DNA of 34,530 nucleotides. Source: Candidatus Aminicenantes bacterium UBA876 (GTDB lineage Bacteria > Acidobacteriota > Aminicenantia > UBA2199). The notes under the pieces were generated by a model. That model was given only the letters and a program-made list of their open reading frames with translations, was not told the DNA's origin and did no database searches. The stretch is taken from assembly GCA_002294665.1 (NCBI GenBank), contig DBFQ01000108.1, positions 10,100 to 44,629 on the forward strand, read 5' to 3'. This document shows, piece after piece, positions 16,883 through 24,582 of the stretch (position 1 is the stretch's first letter; each line of letters opens with the position of its first letter). Made by a program: the position numbers and the translations under genes.

Positions 16883-16929
16883 AGTGTATGCCTGTATCAC
16901 GGGATTTGCAAAATTGTAACAAAGTGTGA
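16883..16929 (-). promoter_or_regulatory. Response-regulator promoter with tandem TYACA box
   Basis: On the minus strand TCACA (complement of 16925-16929) and TTACA (complement of 16915-16919) repeat at 10 bases, directly followed by the -35-like TTGCAA (16906-16911), 17 bases and the -10-like TACACT (16883-16888). An activator bound to the box would touch RNA polymerase at the -35. The leader to the ATG would be about 20 bases. Confidence 0.5.
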
Positions 16930-16951
16930 GGGGGATTGCGGCTTTCGGTCG

Positions 16952-17956
16952 CTAACGGTTCAGGATGTACTTGCGCACCGCGCGGTTGTGCTCCTGCAGG
17001 GTTTTTGAAAAGTGATGGCTGCGGCCGTCCTTTGACACGAAATACAGGAAAGTGGTGCTCTCGGGGTACAGGGCGGCTTCAATGGAAGCGATGCCCGGGC
17101 TGCAGATCGGTCCCGGCGGCAGTCCGGCATGGATGCGGGTGTTGTAGGGCGAATCGTATTTCAACTCGTCCCAGCCCAGTTTTCCCCGCCACTTGCCGTC
17201 GCGCTTCACTGCGAAGATTATGGTAGGGTCGCAGGCCAGCGGCATACCGATTCGCAACCGGTTGTGAAAAACAGAGGAAATCAGGAAGCGTTCACTGCGG
17301 TCCGCAGTTTCTTTTTCAATCAGGGACGCCAGGGTGACCACCTGGCGAAGCGTGAGTTTCATTTCATGGCTGCGCCATTCCAGGGTACGGTTGAAACGTT
17401 CACGGAAATGCTCGACCATCAGCTGCACCATCTCACGCGGGTTGATGGTTGCCGGAACATGGTAGGTGTCGGGGTAAAGATATCCTTCCAAATCGCCGGC
17501 TTCCGGATCCATGTCGCGAATCGGCTCCGGGTCCTTCGCGGCTTCCAGAAAATCATTCCGGTCGATATCCAATTGGGCGAATACCGTCGCTGCGGTTTCT
17601 TCCAGGGTCAGCCCTTCAGTGATGGTGACTTTATGCAGCACGACCTCGCCGCGGTGAAGCTTCGCGATCACCTGTTTCATGTTCATGGGTTGGCTGAAAC
17701 GATATTCTCCGGTCTTGAATACCGCGTCGCGATGGAAAAGGCGGTAATATGCAAGGAACCAGGTCCGGCTGGCGATGACGCCGAGATGGTCCAGGCGTTC
17801 CGCTGTCCGGGAAACGGGTTCTCCGACGGGAATTTGGAAAACCAGGGTTCCCGTGTAAGCCTGGTAGGGCCGGAACACCTGGCGCCAGGCGTGCAAACCG
17901 GCCCAGGTCCCCAGCGCGAGGATGGCGATGAGCAGGATGATGATCAGTTTCTTCAT
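16952..17956 (-). CDS. mltG: Endolytic peptidoglycan transglycosylase MltG
   Basis: This 334-residue enzyme of the YceG/MltG family is anchored in the inner membrane by residues 3-22. MltG cuts nascent glycan strands inside the chain and so ends their elongation. The LysM-like region (about 35-110) is followed by LEGYLYPDTY at 156-165 and the catalytic segment LASLIEKET, with the Glu at 214 as the likely catalytic residue, then HNRLRIGMPLACDPTIIFA. The C-terminal YFVSKDGRSHHFSKTLQEHN is the usual ending. It overlaps ruvX by four bases in the ddl-ruvX-mltG operon. Length is typical of the family. Assignment is firm. Confidence 0.96.
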   Translation of the reverse strand: MKKLIIILLIAILALGTWAGLHAWRQVFRPYQAYTGTLVFQIPVGEPVSRTAERLDHLGVIASRTWFLAYYRLFHRDAVFKTGEYRFSQPMNMKQVIAKLHRGEVVLHKVTITEGLTLEETAATVFAQLDIDRNDFLEAAKDPEPIRDMDPEAGDLEGYLYPDTYHVPATINPREMVQLMVEHFRERFNRTLEWRSHEMKLTLRQVVTLASLIEKETADRSERFLISSVFHNRLRIGMPLACDPTIIFAVKRDGKWRGKLGWDELKYDSPYNTRIHAGLPPGPICSPGIASIEAALYPESTTFLYFVSKDGRSHHFSKTLQEHNRAVRKYILNR

Positions 17957-18360
17957 CGGGACTCCAGAAAGTCGTTGAGAAAAACCATGGCGGCGACCGA
18001 ATCGAGCATGGACTTGCGTTTGAAAGGATCCGGCACTTGCTCCGAGAGGAGTTCATCCGCGGCGATGCTGGTCAGGCGCTCATCCTGCCAGCCAAGGGGC
18101 AATTGAAGCCGCCGGCGCAAATGGTTGGCGAAATTTTCCGCCGCGGCCAGGATGCGGCCCGGCGTACCATCCATGTTCATGGGCCGTCCGAAAAGCAGAA
18201 ACTCGACCCCGTATTCATTCACCAACCGTTCCAGATATTCGACATCGCGGGCCAGTTCTTTTCGCCGCAACGGCGGCAGCGGTACGGCGGTACGCAACCG
18301 GGTGTTTCCCAGCGCGAGTCCCAGGCGGCGGGTGCCGAAATCCACGGCAAGTACGATCAC
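17953..18360 (-). CDS. ruvX: RuvX/YqgF RNase H-fold nuclease
   Basis: This is a 135-residue RNase H-fold protein of the YqgF family, described as a putative Holliday-junction resolvase and, in E. coli, as acting in 16S rRNA 5' maturation. Acidic D7 lies in the first strand (LAVDFGTRRLGLALG), LLFGRPMNMDGTPG in mid-chain, DERLTS near 90, and a last Asp in LDSVAAMVFL. The gene overlaps both neighbours by four bases (ATGA-type), so it is translated with ddl and mltG. Pairing of yqgF with mltG is common in bacteria. Size and motifs are standard. Confidence 0.94.
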   Translation of the reverse strand: MIVLAVDFGTRRLGLALGNTRLRTAVPLPPLRRKELARDVEYLERLVNEYGVEFLLFGRPMNMDGTPGRILAAAENFANHLRRRLQLPLGWQDERLTSIAADELLSEQVPDPFKRKSMLDSVAAMVFLNDFLESR

Positions 18361-19406
18361 CGCTGATCGCCCCTTCTCCGGTGGCGCTCCAGGCCGTATT
18401 CGAGCAGCCGGGTGACCAGTGTCTGGAACGTGTACCCCTTGAGGATGAAGAGCTTGGGGAACATGCTGATTTCCGTGAATCCCGGCATGGTGTTGATTTC
18501 GTTGACCAGGATGCGTCCTCCCGGTTGTTCCAGGAAAAAATCCACCCGGCTGAGGCCGGCAAGATAAAGGCAGCGAAACGCCCTGGCTGCCAGGTCGCGG
18601 ATTTTTTCGGCCGTGTTTTCGTCCAGTTCGGCCGGAATTGTAAAGCTGGTTTTGCCGTCAATGTACTTGTCGGCGTAATCGTAGAATTCATTGTGGGGTG
18701 TCAATTCACCGGGAAGGGAAACCTCGAGGCGGTCGTTGCCCATGACCGCAACTTCGATCTCGCGCCCGGTAATTCCCCGCTCGACAATGATGCGCGAGTC
18801 GTGACGGAAAGCCAGGTCCACGGCTGCGGCCAATTCGGCGGGAGCCTTTACCTTGCTGATGCCCACGGAAGACCCCAGGTTGCAGGGTTTGACGAAAACG
18901 GGCCAGTCCAGGTGTTCGCAAACCTGTTGCCGGATTTCGTCGCTGCGGTTGCGGGTAAAGATCAGGAAGTCGGGGGTATCGATTCCCGCTGCACGAAAGA
19001 GCTGTTTGGCGACACCCTTGTCCATGGCCAGGGCGGAGCCGAGGCTGCCCGCGCCCACAAAGGGCATACCGGCGAGTTCGAGCAGGGCGGGAACGCGTCC
19101 ATCCTCACCGTTCGGGCCGTGTAGAACGGGGAAACAGATGTCGGCCGGCGGCAGTCCGCGGCCGTTGCATTGCCAGGGCAGGATGGGCTGGAAGTTTCCC
19201 CGCTGCAGAGAATCCGCGTCGGGGTTTTGCATTTCCTTTTCCGTCACGGAGCGCCACATCCCTTCGCGGTTGATATACACGGGCTGCGGAACGAAGCGGT
19301 CACGGTCGAGGTTTCGCAGGATCGCCGTAGCCGAGAGAATGGATATTTCGTGCTCCGCTGAACGTCCGCCAAACAGAATACACACCGAAAGTTTGTGAAG
19401 GCTCAC
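18357..19406 (-). CDS. ddl: D-alanine--D-alanine ligase
   Basis: This 349-residue ATP-grasp enzyme joins two D-alanines for the peptidoglycan stem peptide. It has the N-terminal GGRSAEHEISILSA, LHGPNGEDGRVPALLELAGMPFVG, the ATP-grasp lid and Lys region VFVKPCNLGSSVGISKV, and the Mg-binding end EINTMPGFTEISMFPKL. The length is close to the family norm. The start is GTG at 19406, with GGAG six bases upstream. It begins the ddl-ruvX-mltG operon. A -35/-10 pair is placed at 19425-19453. The last residues (RHRRRGDQR) are strongly basic but overlap the start of ruvX, which fixes the reading. Confidence 0.96.
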   Translation of the reverse strand: MSLHKLSVCILFGGRSAEHEISILSATAILRNLDRDRFVPQPVYINREGMWRSVTEKEMQNPDADSLQRGNFQPILPWQCNGRGLPPADICFPVLHGPNGEDGRVPALLELAGMPFVGAGSLGSALAMDKGVAKQLFRAAGIDTPDFLIFTRNRSDEIRQQVCEHLDWPVFVKPCNLGSSVGISKVKAPAELAAAVDLAFRHDSRIIVERGITGREIEVAVMGNDRLEVSLPGELTPHNEFYDYADKYIDGKTSFTIPAELDENTAEKIRDLAARAFRCLYLAGLSRVDFFLEQPGGRILVNEINTMPGFTEISMFPKLFILKGYTFQTLVTRLLEYGLERHRRRGDQR

Positions 19407-19424
19407 CGCTTGCTCCAGTCTCCC

Positions 19425-19453
19425 TTTTTAGCACATTCATCCGGGGAGGTAAA
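19425..19453 (-). promoter_or_regulatory. Possible promoter of the ddl operon
   Basis: On the minus strand TTTACC (19448-19453) and TAAAAA (19425-19430) are 17 bases apart, each with four of six consensus positions. The spacing is right and the distance to the GTG start is short, but the hexamers are only moderate matches. Confidence 0.35.
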
Positions 19454-19470
19454 GCGGAAAGCCGCAAGGG

Positions 19471-19499
19471 TTGTGTGCGCCCGCTTACAGGCGTAGAAT
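19471..19499 (+). promoter_or_regulatory. Possible promoter of mtgA, start site at the ATG
   Basis: TTGTGT (19471-19476), 17 bases and TAGAAT (19494-19499, five of six) point to transcription starting at about 19506, one base before the chosen ATG. No Shine-Dalgarno is seen before that ATG, so a leaderless mRNA is possible. The -35 is weak. Confidence 0.35.
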
Positions 19500-19506
19500 A
19501 ATCGCC

Positions 19507-20301
<795 letters not shown>

Positions 20302-20314
20302 ATGGCCCCGGTGC

Positions 20315-20400
20315 GTATAAACGTATAAACTGGACAAAATTACCGGAAGCGTGTAATCGGATTAATCATGCGGATACCGAAAGACTTTATACGTTTATAC
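20315..20400. repeat. 15-bp perfect inverted repeat (arm set A)
   Basis: Left arm GTATAAACGTATAAA (20315-20329) and right arm TTTATACGTTTATAC (20386-20400) are exact reverse complements with 56 bases between them. The left arm is itself a direct repeat of GTATAAAC. The pair sits in the 170-base gap after mtgA. There is no T-run, transposase or target duplication, so it is neither a normal terminator nor a recognisable insertion. Confidence 0.7.
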
Positions 20401-20447
20401 CCACCGTCCCCGTTTATCATTGTTTTTGACTTTGTTGCGCTTCCGGT
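20342..20447. repeat. 10-bp inverted repeat interleaved with set A (arm set B)
   Basis: ACCGGAAGCG (20342-20351) and CGCTTCCGGT (20438-20447) are exact reverse complements. The left arm lies inside the loop of set A and the right arm outside it, so the two repeats interleave. The right arm falls in the spacer of the predicted sulfotransferase promoter. Confidence 0.6.
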
Positions 20448-20454
20448 CTAGATT
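20426..20454 (+). promoter_or_regulatory. Promoter of the sulfotransferase gene
   Basis: TTGACT (20426-20431, five of six) is followed after 17 bases by TAGATT (20449-20454, four of six). Transcription would begin near 20461, just before the gene. The spacer contains the right arm of inverted repeat B, a possible operator. Confidence 0.5.
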
Positions 20455-20471
20455 GATACCATTGGCAGGGA

Positions 20472-21191
20472 GTGAGTGAAACGGAAATGAAAACGTATTC
20501 CAGGAAAAAACCACTGATTTCCATGCATATCCCCAAGTGCGCGGGGACCTCCATGCGGCATGTGTTGCGTCAGTGGTTCAAGGCAAACCTGCTGCTTCAC
20601 TACCAGGATGAACGCCGCAGCCGTCCCCCGGCGCGTCATGCAACGAAACGGCGGTTCAGGCTGTTGCGTACAAACCGTGCCATCTGCATTCACGGTCATT
20701 TCGACAATATGCGCGGAACCGGCGTGGATGATTACTATCCCGGGTCGGACCAGTTGATCTCCATTCTGCGCGATCCCTTCGATTTGCATGTTTCCACCTA
20801 TTTCTACGTAAAACGGGAAGCCTGCAACGGCGGAGAAGGCGCTTTCCTGGATGGGAAAGAACATCCGATTGTAGCCAACCGCTGGTCGCTTGAAGATTAC
20901 CTGGCCGGGAACCGGCGCTCGTTCCTGCTCCGTTTTCTGCCTTCCGGATTGTCGCTGGACAATTACCGCCGGGTTCTGGATGAGCGTTTCCTGTTTATCG
21001 GTTTAATGGAAAGATTCCAGGAATCGGTGGATGCGCTGGCCGGGCTGCTGGACCTGCCTTCCATAAGCGTGGCGACTGTGAATGTGTCACCCTGGGACGA
21101 ACCGGTTCCCGCCGGCGCCCGGGAGGAGTTCGCCCACGAAAATCTTTTGGAAACCGCCATCTATGATGATGTCCGGGAGCGTCTGCAATAG
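20472..21191 (+). CDS. Sulfotransferase-family protein (PAPS-dependent)
   Basis: This is a 239-residue cytoplasmic protein with a P-loop-like PAPS-binding segment, HIPKCAGTS (residues 19-27), after a short beta strand. It has a second nucleotide-contact stretch ISILRDPFDLHVSTYFY near residue 100, where the Arg and Ser contact the 3'-phosphate in this fold. The pattern matches Sulfotransfer_2-type carbohydrate sulfotransferases. The start is either GTG at 20472 or ATG at 20487; GGCAGGGAG before the GTG is close and the spacing to the ATG is long, so the choice is open. No PAPS-synthesis, glycosyltransferase or capsule genes are nearby. The acceptor is unknown; a polysaccharide or lipid is likely. 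Confidence 0.75.
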   Translation: MSETEMKTYSRKKPLISMHIPKCAGTSMRHVLRQWFKANLLLHYQDERRSRPPARHATKRRFRLLRTNRAICIHGHFDNMRGTGVDDYYPGSDQLISILRDPFDLHVSTYFYVKREACNGGEGAFLDGKEHPIVANRWSLEDYLAGNRRSFLLRFLPSGLSLDNYRRVLDERFLFIGLMERFQESVDALAGLLDLPSISVATVNVSPWDEPVPAGAREEFAHENLLETAIYDDVRERLQ

Positions 21192-21534
21192 CGTCCGGTT
21201 TTCCTTTGGATCGCGCTTTTCGGGTGGTTTTCAAGAGCCCGGTGTCGCAAAAGTCGACCCTGCCGCCGGCGCCCGGCTGGTCTGATCGCAAAGCAATCTC
21301 TGGCCGCACCTGTTCCCAAGTCAACCCGCCATTTACAAGCAGAATGAAATGAGATACAGACAAGAGGGCAGCCTTTCTGCTGAATAGTCGGGTATCGCGG
21401 GAGTGAGAATTCGCAACCTTTCCGACTCTTTCCCACTCTCCGGCCCCGCAAAAGCCGGGATTGAGGTTGCTGTTCTTCGTGATTATAATCGCGGGGGGGA
21501 ATCAGCACGCCTGGAATGGAGACAGGAGGAGAGG
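21192..21534. other. 343-base gap between sulfotransferase and SagB-type gene
   Basis: No convincing gene is seen. Open frames here lack a ribosome binding site and family-like sequence. A hairpin with CCGGC/GCCGG arms and a nine-base loop lies near 21440-21458 without a T-run. The only good signal is the promoter at 21461-21489. The left two thirds look like plain spacer. Confidence 0.5.
21461..21489 (+). promoter_or_regulatory. Promoter of the SagB-type gene
   Basis: TTGAGG (21461-21466) and a perfect TATAAT (21484-21489) are separated by 17 bases. Transcription from about 21496 would give a leader of some 40 bases containing the AGGAGG ribosome binding site. Confidence 0.6.
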
Positions 21535-22263
21535 ATGAAGAGAATGGCATGGTTGTGGATCCTTGCGGCTGCAATGGCGGTGAGTCCGGCCTGGATGGGG
21601 GCGCAGGGAGGTGACGCGGAAAAAGAGGAAGAAGCGGAAAGGATTCGGCTTCCCGCGCCGAGGCTGGATGGCCCGGTGGCGGTTGAGGCGGCGATCCATA
21701 CCCGGCGTTCGGTCCGGAGTTATGCAGCCGCGCCGCTGACCCTTGGAGAAGTGGCGCAGCTCCTGTGGGCGGCTTACGGCATCACCAAACCCCTTCCCAG
21801 AGGTCCGGCGTTCCTGCGCGGCGGCCTGCGTGCCGCTCCGTCGGCCGGTGCCCTCTACCCGCTGGAAGTCTACCTCGTGGCCGGGAAGGTGACGGGGCTG
21901 CCTGCCGGGGTTTACCGCTATGTCTCAAAAGATCACGCTCTCGACCGCGTTCACAAGGGCGACCGGCGCGGTATCCTTTGCCGGGCGGCGTTCGATCAGG
22001 CCTGGGTGTGCCGGGCGCCGGCCACGCTGGTTTTTACGGCGATTTTCAGCCGCACCACCGGCAAATACGGCTCCGGCAGGGGAGAACGCTATGTCTGGAT
22101 GGATGCCGGCTGCGCCTGCGAAAACGTCTACCTGCAGGCGCGGGCCCTGGCCCTGGGTTGCTGCATCGTGGGCGCTTTCCAGGATGTCGCGGTCTGGAGG
22201 GCGCTGAACCTTTCCAGGAAAGAAGAGCCCCTCTGCATCATCTCCGTGGGAAGGGAAAAATAG
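21535..22263 (+). CDS. Exported SagB-type nitroreductase-fold oxidoreductase
   Basis: This is a 242-residue FMN-dependent nitroreductase-fold protein of the SagB/ThcOx branch: HTRRSVRSYAAAPLTLGEVAQLLWAAYG near residues 55-82, then R99-A-A-P-S-A-G-A-L-Y-P-L-E111, the SagB signature, and GCCIVGAF near the end. It begins with a signal peptide (MKRMAWLWILAAAMAVSPAWMGAQ), so it would act outside the cytoplasm, unlike the SagB dehydrogenases that make azoles on ribosomal peptides. The start at 21535 follows AGGAGG; the open frame runs 44 codons further without support. No YcaO partner, precursor peptide or transporter is nearby, so a RiPP role is not indicated. Electron donor and substrate are unknown. 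Confidence 0.87.
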   Translation: MKRMAWLWILAAAMAVSPAWMGAQGGDAEKEEEAERIRLPAPRLDGPVAVEAAIHTRRSVRSYAAAPLTLGEVAQLLWAAYGITKPLPRGPAFLRGGLRAAPSAGALYPLEVYLVAGKVTGLPAGVYRYVSKDHALDRVHKGDRRGILCRAAFDQAWVCRAPATLVFTAIFSRTTGKYGSGRGERYVWMDAGCACENVYLQARALALGCCIVGAFQDVAVWRALNLSRKEEPLCIISVGREK

Positions 22264-22265
22264 GG

Positions 22266-22300
22266 AAAAACCCGGGGCGGCCCCGGCCGGGGCCGCCCCG
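22266..22300 (-). terminator. Strong intrinsic terminator of the M3 peptidase gene
   Basis: A perfect 28-base palindrome made only of G and C spans 22273-22300 (14-base arms). On the minus strand it is followed by two further pyrimidine or G positions and then five T residues (complement of 22266-22270). This ends transcription of the minus-strand peptidase gene. On the plus strand no T-run follows, so termination of the SagB-type gene by it is less certain. Confidence 0.85.
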
Positions 22301-22341
22301 TATGAGTCAAGGACGGTTCGATACCCGCCCCAAAACAATCT

Positions 22342-24462
22342 TTACAACAGGCCGCGGCGTTTGAGCAGGTATTTGGGATCGGGCTCGCGCCCGCGGAATT
22401 TCTTGTACAATTCCATGGAATCTTCGCGTCCCAGTTTCTCCAGCATGTAGAGGCGGAATTTCGCGGCCAGTTCCTGGTTGAACAGGCTGGTCTCCTTGAA
22501 GGCGGCGAACGCGTCGGAATCCAGCACGCCCGACCAGATGTAGGAATAGTAGCCGGCGGAATAGCCGGAGATGATGTGGGAGAAATAGGTGGAGCGGTAG
22601 CGCGGCTGGATCTCGGGGATCAGGCCGATTTCATCCAGTACCTTTTTCTCGAACGCGTTGACGTCGATGTCATCCACGCTCAAGAGGCCGTGCCAGGCCT
22701 GGTCCAGGATGGATGCGGCCAGGTATTCAACGGTATCAAATCCCTGGTTGAAGAGGCTGCTCTTGCGGATTTTCTCCACCAGTTCGTCGGGGATGACTTC
22801 GCCGGTCTTGTAGTGACGGGCGTAGACGGCGAGAAGCTCCGGTTCGAGCGCCCAGTTTTCCATGATCTGGGAGGGCAGTTCGACGGCGTCGCGAGGGATG
22901 TGGCGGGTCTGGTAACGGCCGTTTGAGAACAGTGTGTTCAGGGCGTGGCCGAATTCGTGAAAGAACGTCGTGACCTCGTCGATGCTCAGCAGTGAAGGCA
23001 CGTCACCGGCCGGGCGGGTGAAATTGCCGGTTACCGTGGACAATGGAGAGATTTTCTCTCCGTCCCGGGTCCAACCGTCGCGGAAACCGCCGCTCCAGGC
23101 GCCGCCGCGCTTGGATGAACGGGGATGAAAGTCCATGTAGACAATGCCCAGGTGGCTGCCGTCGGCTTCCTTGACCTCGTACACCTGGACTTCCTTGTTG
23201 TATACCTGGATGTCGCTGCGGGGCTCAAAGGTCAGGCCGTACAACTGGTTGCAGAGGTAAAAAATGCCTTTCTTGACGTTTTCCAGTTCAAAATAGGGGC
23301 GCAACTCGGCGTCATCCAGTTCGTATTTCTCGCGACGCAGTTTCTCCGCGTAATACCACCAGTCCCAGGACTGGAGTTTGAAGTCGCCGCCTTCACGGTC
23401 GATGATGGCCTGCATCTCCGCGACTTCGGCCCTGGCGCGCTCAAGCGCGGGTTTCCACAACTGCATCAGAAACTCGTTGACCCGTTGGGGTGTTCCGGCC
23501 ATGCGGGTTTCCAGGTAAAAATGGGCGGGTGTTTCGTATCCCAGCATGCGCGTGCGTTCAATGCGCAGCTGCATGATCTCCTTGAGTATCGCCTTGTTGT
23601 CGTACTCATTCTCCCGGTCGCCGCGCATGAAGTAGGCGCGATAGAGCTTTTCCCTCAGGGGGCGGTTCTGGGAGTATTGCAGGAAGGGATACATGCTGGC
23701 CCGCTGGGTGGTGTACACCCATTTGCCGGGCATTTTGTACTCTTCAGCCGTCTCCTTACCCATGTTGATTACGGTTTCGGGCAAGCCGGCCAGGTCCGCC
23801 TCGTTCTCGATGACGATGTAGGATTCGTTGGTCTCCTTGAGCAGGTTCTCGCCGTATTGCAGTCCCAGCAGGGAAAGGCGCTGGTTGATTTCACGCATGC
23901 GGGTTTTCTGTTCCGGGGTGAGCAGGGCGCCGCTGCGGACGAAATCCTTGTAGGAGTGTTCCAGCATGTATGCCTGTTCCGCGTCCAGACCCAACTCGTC
24001 CCGCTGCTCATACAGGGCCTTGACGCGGGCGAACAATTTCTCGTTCAGCGAAATGTTGTCGCTGTGGGCGGACAACCTGGGCGCGATCTCTTTGGCCGCG
24101 GCCTGGAGCTGCGGGGTGGTATCCGCGCTCATCAGGCTGTAAAACACGCCCGCCGCGCGTTCCAGGAATTCTCCGGTGCGGTCGAGCGCCTGCATGGTAT
24201 TGGCGAAAGTCGGCGCGTCCGGGTTCTCGATAATGGCATCCACTTCCGCCTGGTGGCGTTTGATGCCCTCTTCAACCGCGGGTACGAAGTGCTCCACTTT
24301 GATCCGGTCAAAGGCGGGGGTTTCGAAGGGAGTTCCGTAATCGGCGAAGAAGGGATTCTGCGTTTCCGGAACTTTCTCCTGGTCTGAAGAACATCCCGGC
24401 AGGGTGGCGAATACAAACATCAATGCCGTGGCACAACAGACAATCCATATCAATTTGCTCAA
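22342..24462 (-). CDS. Lipoprotein M3-family metallopeptidase (Dcp/oligopeptidase A type)
   Basis: This 706-residue zinc peptidase of family M3 has a zinc site H502-E-F-G-H506 in TTFFHEFGHALNTLF and a downstream Glu in MENWALEPELL as third ligand. The surrounding VYMDFHPRSSKRGGAW and GYYSYIWSGVLDSDAF are characteristic of the Dcp/OpdA group. It begins with a lipoprotein signal (hydrophobic run, then LPGC, lipidated Cys about 24), so it is membrane-anchored in the periplasm. I placed the start at TTG 24462 because AGGAGG lies six bases upstream; an earlier TTG would make the Shine-Dalgarno part of the coding sequence. It ends at the strong terminator. It likely degrades peptides in the envelope. 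Confidence 0.93.
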   Translation of the reverse strand: MSKLIWIVCCATALMFVFATLPGCSSDQEKVPETQNPFFADYGTPFETPAFDRIKVEHFVPAVEEGIKRHQAEVDAIIENPDAPTFANTMQALDRTGEFLERAAGVFYSLMSADTTPQLQAAAKEIAPRLSAHSDNISLNEKLFARVKALYEQRDELGLDAEQAYMLEHSYKDFVRSGALLTPEQKTRMREINQRLSLLGLQYGENLLKETNESYIVIENEADLAGLPETVINMGKETAEEYKMPGKWVYTTQRASMYPFLQYSQNRPLREKLYRAYFMRGDRENEYDNKAILKEIMQLRIERTRMLGYETPAHFYLETRMAGTPQRVNEFLMQLWKPALERARAEVAEMQAIIDREGGDFKLQSWDWWYYAEKLRREKYELDDAELRPYFELENVKKGIFYLCNQLYGLTFEPRSDIQVYNKEVQVYEVKEADGSHLGIVYMDFHPRSSKRGGAWSGGFRDGWTRDGEKISPLSTVTGNFTRPAGDVPSLLSIDEVTTFFHEFGHALNTLFSNGRYQTRHIPRDAVELPSQIMENWALEPELLAVYARHYKTGEVIPDELVEKIRKSSLFNQGFDTVEYLAASILDQAWHGLLSVDDIDVNAFEKKVLDEIGLIPEIQPRYRSTYFSHIISGYSAGYYSYIWSGVLDSDAFAAFKETSLFNQELAAKFRLYMLEKLGREDSMELYKKFRGREPDPKYLLKRRGLL

Positions 24463-24582
24463 TGCATACCTCCTCTGAGTATCGGCCAATCCCGCTGCGG
24501 CGGTGATTGCAATCAGTTATGGTATAGCAGAACCGCGCTTGGAAGAAAAGCCCTTGCCGCTCCCGGAAGCATGAATTCCGGG

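Noticed and set aside
20315..20400. Inverted repeat as the ends of a small insertion element
   Set aside because: There is no target-site duplication, the ends are only 86 bases apart and no second copy is in the window.
21192..21534. Hidden or decayed gene in the 343-base gap
   Set aside because: No frame shows recognisable protein sequence or a ribosome binding site; only a promoter near the right end is supported.
23125..24387. 420-codon open frame on the plus strand
   Set aside because: It is antisense to the M3 peptidase, whose motifs are complete, and has no ribosome binding site.
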